This document shows, one piece after another, positions 1 through 10,500 of a stretch of 64,000 nt of DNA (within the stretch, counting starts at the first letter, position 1; the number at the start of each line of letters is the position of its first letter). The notes under the pieces are model-generated. The model was given only the letters and a program-made list of their open reading frames with translations. It ran no database searches and was not told where the DNA came from. The DNA is from Haematococcus lacustris (Eukaryota; Chlorophyta; Chlorophyceae; Chlamydomonadales; Haematococcaceae): contig JASKMD010000029.1 in the NCBI GenBank assembly GCA_030144725.1, positions 15,162,280 through 15,226,279 on the forward strand, in the 5' to 3' direction. The position numbers and the translations under genes were made by a program.

Positions 1-287
1 GAGAGGAGAGCCCCAGTGGAGTCTGGAGAACCCAGCAGATCTGTTAAGCCTCACGGCCTTAGGGCCAGGCGCCTGCTATGGGTCAAACCCCACACCCTAC
101 TCTAGTGAGCTACATCGCAGTGGTGCTGGAGAGGCACGGCACGGACAACATGCCCCTGTAATCAGGGCGTCCAGCCGACAGCTCAGTCAAAGACACCTGG
201 TGGGGGTGCTGTAACCAGGAGGCCAAGGTGCTGTAGCGCTACCAAGGCAACTCACTTGTGGACTATCAGTGCCAGCAGTCCTTTGGG
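1..287. repeat. Scrambled duplicate pieces of the cyclase gene
   Basis: Positions about 143-222 resemble 14480-14558, which is coding sequence near the start of the large exon of the membrane cyclase gene; the resemblance includes the run ctggtgggggtg, with small indels and substitutions. Positions about 224-287 repeat 17361-17424, where the 3' end of a Fanzor-A element meets the last codons and splice donor of another cyclase exon. The block is therefore a decayed patchwork of host gene and element sequence. I see no gene of its own in it. Confidence 0.55.
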
Positions 288-1320
288 TCGGCAGTGAGTC
301 CTGGCCGGAGTGCCCTTTGGTCGGAGTGCCCTTTGCCCTTTGGTCGGAGTGCCCTGTGCCCTTTGGGAGTGCGAGAGTGAGTGACATCGCCTCCTGGGTA
401 TAAGTAGGAGCTCAGCAGGTATTAGTAGGTATGAGCCTAGTGGCGCAATGCCTCCGAGGAAGCGGCCTAGTGCCGCGGAGCAAGATCCGCTTCCGATTGA
501 AAGCCCGCGAAAACAAGGTTCGTCGCAGTAGTGGTGTGGTCCGCTGCAACTGTGCAGTCCGGCGAGCTCCGCGCTGCTCACATCGCTACTGTTCATGCCA
601 GCGCAGGTCCTAGGACCCCTCCAGGCAGACAACGCGAGGAGCGAAGGGCTGAATGGAAAACCCAGCGCCGACAAGTACGCACCGCCAGTGCGGGGCATGA
701 TGTGGTGCCCAATAGTGGCCCCACGCAACTCCCCCAAGGCCCCACGCAGCAGCCAGGCAGCCACACAGCCAGCAGCCTCAGAGCCTGGGCCCAGCACTCC
801 CCTGCCAGCCAAGCGCACCAAGCGCACCAAGGCTGAGCCAGAGGCAGCTGCCAACGCCAAGCCAGCACCACAGCCAGGCAGGTGGCTGGACAGGGACTGC
901 AATGCAGCATTGAACATGCAGCGCATTGGGGAGAGCAGGTGGCGGCCGCTGGAGCTGTGCTACTGGCCAGAGCAGGGAGCGCTGCCAGCCAAGGGCAAGG
1001 AGTACCCTGGCTTGGGCTACAAGCGGCTGCGAGACAAGCCACCCAAGGCCCAGCAGCAGCAAGCCCCCCCCATTTGAAGCTGTCATCAGCTTGCGCTCAG
1101 TGCATGTTTTGTCATGCCAACTCTACGCATGCCCTGTCACAGGGGTCAGGCAATGATGTAGGTGGTAGGCGACCGTGACCATGTGTATGCCATGTGTAGG
1201 CCATGGCATACACATGCGATGGGAATTCCACACAGGCAAAAACACCGTTTTGCAGTGGTTCACAATTAGTGTGTTCGACTGCAATGAATGCTCAAGGTTG
1301 AGAGCCAAGGTGCTGGAGAG
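287..1320 (+). mobile_element. Fanzor-A element with large internal deletion
   Basis: The 5' module (287-595) carries a TATA-like tataagtag at about 399 and a start encoding MPPRKRPSAAEQ-like residues from 449 (basic, NLS-like); related modules occur at 7542 and 17774. It is joined to the C-terminal coding part (595-1077), which contains RGMMWCP, a proline/lysine-rich linker and the RuvC-III-like motif DRDCNAALNMQRIGE, ending in [13 protein letters not shown]. The middle of the protein, with RuvC-I and RuvC-II, is missing, so this copy cannot be an active nuclease. The conserved 3' module follows (1078-1320) and ends at CAAGGTGCTG. DRDxNAALN is the RuvC-III signature known from TnpB/Fanzor proteins; the family assignment is from recognition only. 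Confidence 0.7.
1180..1216 (+). other. Perfect 15-bp hairpin in Fanzor-A 3' module
   Basis: CATGTGTATGCCATG (1180-1194) and its exact reverse complement (1202-1216) enclose a 7-nt loop. Other copies of the module carry two direct copies of the GTGTATGCCAT unit here instead, so this copy has a variant arrangement. Confidence 0.75.
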
Positions 1321-1568
1321 GCGTGTCGTGAAATTTATCAAGACTGACAAAGCAACAAACATCGTGACCAACAAAGACTATGGGCGCCAGGATGTTGCGG
1401 GTAAGAGGCAAGGTGGTGGATGGTACAGATGGCCGCCTCAATGCCATGTGCATTGGGGTCTAGGGGTCTATGCGTACAGTCTGCTGTGCATCAGGGGAAA
1501 GGGGCTGCTGTTGCTGAGCAGCAAGTGATCTGTGTAGCGTGAGGCCTGTGGTGCAGCAATGCACACAC
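1321..1568. other. No recognised feature
   Basis: This stretch lies between the Fanzor-A 3' end and the last cyclase exon found. It is presumably intronic for the cyclase gene. A plus-strand frame runs through it but resembles nothing I know. Confidence 0.4.
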
Positions 1569-4500
1569 CTGTGGACTCCATGCGGGACGCGGTGTTCACC
1601 GTGTCTGCATGAAAGAACACGCAGAAGGATATGGCATTTTTCACGTGACTGACAGCACGCTTCAGCCACAACCTGGCAGGCTCAGGCATGCACCATGGCA
1701 TGGGGGTTGTTGAGGCATGGGGGTTGTTGACATCTGCTGTCTGCCTTTACTGGATGAGATCAGGCGAGGACTGGCAAGATGCTGGCAAACAGTAGGGATA
1801 CTTTTGCTGGTCGTTGTATGTTGTATGTATACAAAGGCGTTGTATGTGAACTAATCGGTTACAGTGCACGACTTGCAAGCACTCAGGACCCAGACGGCCC
1901 TGTGAGCAACCTACAGCACCTTGCTCGAGTACAACACAACGTAAGCCCTTCATCCACTCGCTGCAGCTGTCACCTGGCAGCAGGCTTGGACACAGACTTA
2001 CCACCAAACAGGCAGTACCGTGCCCTCAGGCTGCCCACTATGCCGGACATCACTCGTCCAGAATGTATTCCCTGCAGGCAAGCCCATGAGGTGACACACA
2101 GTGTCACATACTGGTGCAGCTGGTTGGTATGTTCTTCTCTTGGCACACATAAGCTGACACCGTGTCTTGCTTACCAATGGCTTGACATGCCAGTGAGCCA
2201 GGCAGAGAGGTCAGGAGCCAGCAAATGCCAGGCGTAGCCTGCCTGCACACCTCGTCTGGCATGTAACCAAAGCGCGATCACATGTCACCTTAGTCCTTGT
2301 GCCATGGCCATAAACCTCCAGCAGAGCAATCAGTGCATCTGGAGAAAACAGAGTTCAGTGTAGTGTAGTGCAAATAACACCCCACACTGTGTTTTGCACC
2401 CCACACTGTTTCTGCAGTGCGCTTAAACCCTGTATACCCAGCAGCAGGCTGAGTCACAATGGGGTGCCCCCTTTGAGCTGTAACCATCACGTTCATCATG
2501 CCTATTCCAGGCTTGCCACAAGGCAAGCATCAGCGGGCAGCAGGGGACAGCAGCCGCATGAAGAATGACACAGTCTGCTCATTTGCATGCATGTGACAGC
2601 CCTTGCCTGCTCCAGGTATGTTTGATAGGCCACAATTCACGGGCCATCGGAGGGAGCAGTGCAAACCAAGTGCACTAAGGCTGAGCAGGCAGCTGCGTCC
2701 AGCCAGCCCACCAAGGGCAAAGGCAAAGCAAAGGCTGTCAGATCCACCGCCTGCCGCAAGGTGCCTGCCGCAAGGTGGTGTGACAGGCTGACAGTCATGT
2801 CCACGGCTGCACCAGCACTTGTACTTTTGATGAGGTGCCCAGTGAACACAACCGTGTATTTCTCACACAACCGTGTATTTTTCACGGGAAACCCAAGTTG
2901 CTTGAAAGGGCCACCGCCCGTCGCACTGCGCATCGCGTGATGGCTAAGAAGAAGCACAAGAAGGACCCGGGAAAGAAACTGAAAGGTGCGTGACCCTAGC
3001 CGACTGTGGGCTACTGTGGGCTACGCGCTGTGTGATAACCCGTCGCTCCTGTTGGTTCCATTGCAGCGTCTCGTTCCGCCCAAGGCAAGCAACGCCAGGA
3101 GCGACGGGATGGCTGGGCAACGAGCAGGCGTCAGGTCCGTGTCCCCGCCTTATGTGTCCCCGCACTGTTTGTGTTGACCCCGCACTGTTTGTGTCCCCGC
3201 CTGTCAAAGTGGGCTATCAAAATGTCAATTTTGCTTGGCTGTGCAGGTCATCAAGGTCCCCGAGGGCGCAGTGCTGCGCGGCTGCAAGAAGACGCGGCGC
3301 AAGCTGCGGGAGCACCTCCGGCTGCGGGCTGAAACCCACTCCCAGCACCGCGTGATTGCGTCGCTGTTTGTGCTGCGGATTTTCTTGACATGCCTGGTTG
3401 GCTACCCCTCCCTGGGGTACCTCAGCGCCCCTGAACCTCCAGCCGTGCAGCCCCCCCAACCCCCTGATGCTCCCCCCCTACCCCCCCTACCCCCACGTGC
3501 CCCTGCCCAGCCTGCCCCTGCCCAGCCTGCCCCTGCCCAGCCTGCCAGCATGGAGTGTGACACTGACTCTGACTCCGAGTCAGACTGTGACTCTGAGCCA
3601 GAGCCACAGTCTGACTTGGAGTCAGAGTCAGAACCCGAGCCAGTCACGCAGCCCCCCCAAAGGCGCTGCAGCGCCCGCCCGGCAGCCCTTGCACCCGCAG
3701 CACCCACTGACCCTCCCTTGCCCCTTGACTGCGAGGACCCCCTGATGCTGAGACAGCTGAAGTACTTCTGCATGTTCTTCGCCAACCCAAACTTCAAGAC
3801 ATGCTACAACCAGCTGCAGCGACGCCATGTTCGGCACCGCCACCCCATGCTCATGCCAGCCTTTGAGGACCCCAGCAATCAGGCGCTGGTGGCCAAGCTG
3901 CATGAGCTGGGCAGCATCAACTTCAAGGGTGACGCCAACACCATCGACGCACATTCCATGCAGCTGGCGGTGGCCATGCAGCAGCATTACTCCAACCCAG
4001 GCAAGTGATGGTGGTGACTAGACCCCGGGACTTGGACCTGACCTTGTACCTGACCTTATACCTGACCTTATACCTGACCTTATACCTGACCTGCCCTTAT
4101 ACCTGACCTGACCTGACCTTATACCTGACCTGACCTGACCTGACCTGCAGAGCGCATTGTCAAGCTCTACGCCAAGGCTGCCAGGGCCGCAAGGTGGTGT
4201 GCAGGCCCAGGGGCACAGACCAGCTGCGGGGCAGGGTGGTGCTTGTGGATGAGCACCGCACCACCCGGGTCAGCTCAGCAGTGAATGGCCAGCAGCCTTG
4301 TGAGAGGCAGCTGAACAAGCGCAGGGCCACCAGGCCTGCAGGCTGGAAGCCCCCAGCAGGGCAGGTGGAACAGCGCCTGGTGCGCCCAGCCTGGAGCCAG
4401 GAGCGTGGCCAGCCAGTGCGGGGCATGATGTGGTGCCCAGTAGTGGCCCCTCGCAAGCCCCCACAGGCCCCACGCAGCAGCAAGGCAGCCACACAGCCAG

Positions 4501-7500
4501 CAGCCTCAGAGCCTGGGCCCAGCACTCCCCAGCCAGCCAAGCGCAGCAAGCGCACCAAGGCTGAGCCAGGGGCAGCTGAGCCCACCAAGGGCAAGGGCAA
4601 GGGCAAGGCTGCTAAGGCCAAGCCAGCACCACAGCCAGGCAGGTGGCTGGACAGGGACTGCAATTCAGCGCTCAACATGCAGCGCATTGGGGAGAGCAGG
4701 TGGCGGCCGCTGGAGCTGTGCTACTGGCCAGACCAGGGAGCTCTGCCAGCCAAGGGCAAGGAGTACCCTGGCCTGGGCTACAAGCGGGTGCGAGACAAGC
4801 CCCCCAAGGCCAAGGTACAGCAGCAGCAGCCTGCTGAGGCACAGTAATGTGTCCCCCCTTCTTGAGCTGTCATCAGCTTACAATTAGTGCATGTTTTGTC
4901 ATGCCAACTCTACATCATAGCCCTAACGGGTCAGGCAATAGTGTAGGTGGTAGGCTAAACACTCCACACAGCCACACTGTTTGAGTCGGATCTAGTTAGT
5001 GGCTGCTAGTGGCTGATAGTGGCTGCTAGTAGGTACTTCTGATCCGGCTCAAATGGTGGCCCTAGTGAGGGACAAGAGGGCTGTCAGATCCACCCAGGCA
5101 GCCAGGCAACGGGTGCGATTGAGGGAATGCAAGCTGGGGAGAGCAAGCTGAGCTACAAGTGGCTGCAAGACAGCTCACCTAAGACCCAGGAGCAGCAGCA
5201 GGTTGAGGCACAGTAGGGTGCCCCCTTTGAGCTGTCATCAGCTTACATTAGTGCATGCGTGTCATGCCAATTCTAGGCCATAGCCCTGTCACAAGGCTCA
5301 GGCAATAGTGTAGGTGGAAGGCGCCCATGCCATGTGCAGGGAGGGGGAGGGAGGTCCTGGGCAGGGAGGTGTTGAGCTGGGGGAGGGGAAGGGAGGTTGG
5401 GCGGCACCTCATGGCACCACAGCAAGCCCCGCATTAACCTAGCATGCCGCTGGCTCCAGACTGGGCGCACTAGCCGCTGGATCACCTGGCCTGCTGGGGT
5501 TTACCAGTCTGCAAAAAGATTACATACAGACAAGATCCCAACTCCCAGTGAGGGACCTGACTTTGCCTTTGTGTGCTACCTGTTGCCTGCTGGGCCCGTG
5601 AGGGAGGTGCTGACTTGTCACCTGCCTGCCGCACTGCTCAAGCCACCCACCACACGGATCTGGACGCAACCACCCAGCGGGTTGCGTACAGTTGATGCAG
5701 CATGAAAGAGGGCCTTGCCGAAATCCACCAGGTTGTTGGCATGGGCCTCAGTCTCCACCAGCAATCCAGTGCAAGCCATGTACTGCGGAGAAAGAGCGGC
5801 AAAGCCTCGGGCAGAGCAGGGCAGGACAGGGCGGCATACCCGTTGCCACAATGACCTATTCTCTGCGTTAACCAGCAAGTGAGGGATGAGATACTGCTGA
5901 CAGCGCAGGCAGCTTGATAAGAGTGGGTCTTGGTGAGGTCACAAGTTGGCGGGCTGGTGGGCTGAGCTGAAAAGCTTGGGCAGGGTTACAGTGGGCTAGC
6001 AGGTAGGGTTCAGCAATGCAAATGTTGGGCCACGTTCACACTCACACAATCGCCAATGGTCTCCACCTGCAGAGCATACGGCATAGAACAGAACAACACA
6101 GGGCACAGCTTGAGTTTACAGAGCTGGAGCCAGCTCAAACATGGTGCAAAACTGGCCAAAGAGGCTGAGTAGGGCTTAGGTCAAGCATTGCACATGTAGA
6201 AGCGTGACATGGAAGATGGCACGTAACCATGCTTGGTAAGCAACCCTTAAAAGCTGACATTATGCCCTTCCTAGCAAAGGCAGCTAAAGTCTGTTCCAGA
6301 GCCTGTATCAACGAGGGCCGAACACTCCCTCAGCTCTGAGGCTGCACCAGGTCAATGAAAAGGTCAAGGGCCTCGCTCCCCGTATAACAAGCATCTAGAA
6401 GAGCGAGAGCGTGATCTGCATGTAGAGTGAGCCTAGTATCCCACTCGCCACCAGGCCCCCTATGGGGCAGCAGCCCACCCAGCCCGAGCCGCTCCAACTG
6501 GTCCATTGTGTGGGTGTATGCACCCACAGTATTTACACGACAGTAGGTACTTCTGTGAGTAATGATGTGTTTGGGCTGGCCGCACCTTGTACACACCAAA
6601 CTGGGAGCACAGCGCGTCATAACGAGCGAATAGGTTATGAAGCAGCAGCATCACGTCCTCGGGCTCACATTGCTGGCTCATGTTGGTGACTGCATCCAGG
6701 TGGTGCCATGCGCAGGGTGTGGCCTCAGGGCCATGCCAGTAGCTGTTTACACATTGTACTGGGAGTCAGCAGGGTAGGGAGCTGGTAGGGAGGAGGCACA
6801 CATTGTGCGCACAAACCCCACAGGTGCGCCAGCAGCAAAACAAGGTTGTGATGGCAAACGGTTCGCCTATGTCACTGACGTACCGTGTCACATGTGGCGT
6901 GATGTAGTTGCAATGCATCTCAATAGGCAAGGTGTGTGCAGACAGACGGAAGTGTTGTAGCCTGACATCCTCTGCGCACAGCAGGGCTCTGATGCAGCAG
7001 TGGCAATGGTGCGGGTGGCGGTGGGATCAATGCGGGGGTGGTTGCGCGTCACTTACAGCCAACGATGTCAGCAAACAGCACCGACACAGCTGGGTGCCAC
7101 TGTTGATAGACCACACAGGCACCTGCGGTCAGGCGTTTGGCAGCCTTGTGACCCATGATGTGTCCGCTTCAAGCAGGCCCAAACAATAGCATGTTTAAGT
7201 CCTAAACAGGTGATAAACGTGGTGTTATGATACTGGCGCTGCCTCTAGCAGCATCGGCATCAGCCTTAGCATTAGCCTCAGTGTTAGCCTCAGCCTTAGT
7301 TTCATCCTGAGCATCCAGGAACCTGCAGCTTACCTTCTCTCTCAGCTGTGGGTACCTCTGAGGGGGCGTCTGGTCCACTGCCTGCCCCTGCTGCTGGCAT
7401 GGCAGGATTCCCCTCCGTGGCCCTAAGATCAGGACCAGGGTCCATGCAAGGCACAACAGGGAAGCCTGCTGACTTGCGCTCCTGCAGCAGTAGATGGTGA

Positions 7501-10500
7501 TAAGGTGGACTGGCATTCAATGCTGATAGGGACCCAGAGCGAGGTTTTGTCGGAGTGCCCTTTGCCCTTTGGTCGGAGTGCCCTGTGCCCTTTGGGAGTG
7601 CGAGAGTGAGTGACATCGCCTCCTGGGTATAAGTAGGAGCTCAGCAGGTATTAGTAGGTATGAGCCTAGTGGCGCAATGCCTCCGAGGAAGCGGCCCAGT
7701 GCCGCGGAGCAAGATCCGCTTCCGATTGAAAGCCCGCGAAAATAAGGTTCGTCGCATTCGTGGTGTGGTCCGCTGCAACTGTGCAGTCCGGTGGGCCATG
7801 GCATACACATGCGATGGGAACTCCACACAGGCAAAAACACCGCTTTGTAGTGGTTCACAATTAGTGTGTTCGACTGCAATGAATGCTCAAGGTTGAGAGC
7901 CAAGGTGCTGATAGGGACCCGGCAATCCCCATCCCCGTGGGCGTGGCCAGACTGAATGTAAGCCCCCACACTTTAGCCAGTCCCGGGCTGCTGCCGCTGC
8001 TGCTGCTGTCTCAAGGGCCCGCTGGTGGCCTCTGCGGCCCGGTATTGAGTGGCCCTTCATTGGACCCACACTGACAGGCTATGGACACAACAACAAGCAG
8101 CATTCAATGGTGATAAGGGGCTAGCAATAGGAGAAAGCTGTGACACATGAACCTGAAACCAATGAACCCAAGAAGAAAGCATAAAAAATGTGCCAATGCG
8201 CAGCGCCTAGAAAGACAATGACTTGGAAGAAGAGGCTGAACACCCCCCAGCAAATGCAGTGCCCGACAAAACGCCAGCAATGCCTAGGTTTGTCACGTGT
8301 GCTATGCGGTGTCTTTCCTCTGTGTTGTGTAAACAGACATTGCTGCCATCGATGCCAGCGCAGGCCCTCGCTCGCCACAAGGCAAGCATCAGCGGGCAGC
8401 AGGGGACCGCAGCCGCATGAAGAATGACACAGTCTGCTCATTTGCATGCATGTGACAGCCCTTGCCTGCTCCAGGTATGTTTGATAGGCCACAATTCACG
8501 GGCCAGCGGAGGGAGCAGTGCATATCAAGTGCAAAAAGGCTGAGCAGGCAGCTGAGCCCAGCCAGCTCACCAAGGGAATAGGCAAAGGCAAGGCAAGGCA
8601 AGGCAAAGGCTTTTAAATGGGCTTATGAGGGTGGTGCTGACTTGCGCTTCCGCTTCTGCTGTGCTCCTTGCAAAATGCCAGGCCTGGCCTGTCTGCTCAC
8701 CTGGCGCCACCCAGGCAGCAGCTACATGCTATTATCTCACCTTCTCCTCAGCCAATGCGAAGCTCTTCCTGTGCATCCTGCTGCTGCCTCTGCTGCTGCT
8801 GCTGCCACTGTTGCTGGGATGCTGATGGCGCAGACTGCTTGTGGTCTGAGCTTGTGTCTGGGTCGTCATATGGCTGCTGCTGCTGCTGCTGGTAGCAGAT
8901 TTAATTGTGGGCAAGTCCCAGCCACCATTGCCGCCGCAGGACCGGGTCATTGAGCGAGCCTTGCGTGTCAAGCTTGCAGCCACATGCTGGGGCAGGATGT
9001 CCTGTGGGGCATGGGGCCGCACAAGTGTTGAGGCACAGAACACACTCCCATTCCCCTCTCAGGCCCTCACAAGTAGGAACATCAGCTTATGCTGACATGT
9101 GTCCGCTGGGGTGGGTGCTTTCAGTGAAAACACTTGTCAACCTCTCAAATCAATAGGGACTCAGGCTGACAGTCATGTCAATCCTAGGGTACATCCTTGT
9201 CACCGGGGTCAGGCGGCCATTGCAGCAGAGGCTCACTGTACCTGAAGTACTCGCTGCCCAACCGCCAGCTCTGCCTGCAGGAATAGGCTGTGCAGCACCT
9301 GGCTGACCAAGCTGGCCAGCTCCATAAGCAGGCGGCGCAGGGCCAGGCTCAATGCGGCAGGGCGCTTGCCCATGAGGATCAGGGCGCCCAGATCCTGACC
9401 AAGGAAGAGCAATGGCACGACCTGCAGCATCCGGGTATCCCAGAACCACACGTAGTGCTAGGCAGGTTATAGTAATGCAGCCTGGCATGCACCCCATGGC
9501 TGCAAGGGTGGTGGCAGTAGTGTCCTTAATTCTTTCCCTGAGGCATGATGCCCAGCCATGCATGGCATGCTGTGACAAGTATGCGGACGAGGAAGCTGGC
9601 CAAGTTCGAGAGGACCCCCCCTCCCGCCTCCTCCTGCCCCACCCTCAGCAGCAGGCCCCTCCAGCAGCAACAGCAGCCCAGCGGCAGCCCCAGGTGCAGC
9701 AGCAGTAGCGGCCCATGTGCTGGGATTCTTTAGCATCGGCAAGGCCCTAGCCGGGACGCGACAGTTTGCGTTTGACCAGGCCACCCAGATTGGGGTGGGC
9801 ATCGACCCCGGCGTTTACCCATGCGGTCAGCGCAAGATCAGGGACGTGAGGTCAGGCCAGCTGGTGAACAACTCCCGCCGTGACACTGAGCGGTGGCTTG
9901 GGAGCGTGTGGGAGGTGTACCTGGACCCCAGGTGGGCACGGCAGCGGCTGTGGCTGTACGGAGCCCAGGACCGGGCGCTGGAGCAGTTCTGAGGGTGGTA
10001 AAGGGACTGAGAGGTGGTGGGTTATGCATGAAGTGAAAGAGTAGGTGACTGTGCAATGCATAAGCTGGTGCCACCATGTCAGCCACTTGCTCTCCCCAAT
10101 GCGCTGCATGTTCAGCGCTGCATTGCAGTCCCTGTCCAGCCACCTGCCTGGCTGTGGGGCAGTCTTTGCCATGGCAGCCTTGCCCTGGGCCTTGCCTTTG
10201 CCCTTGGTGGGCTGGGTGCACTGGAGCTGTGCTACTGGCCAGAGCAGGGGAAGCTGCCAGCTAAGGGCAAGGAGTACCCTGAGCATGGCTACAAGCGGGT
10301 GCGAGACAAGCCACCCAAGGCCCAGCAGCAGCCCGCTATGGCACAGTAGTGTGTGCCCCCCCCTCTTAAGGTGTCATCAGCTTACGCTAAGTGCATGTTT
10401 GTCATGCCAACTCTACATCACAGCCCTCCGCGGTCAGGCAATGCTGTAGGCGGTAGGCGACCATGACCATGTGTATGCCATGTGTATGCCATGTACATGG

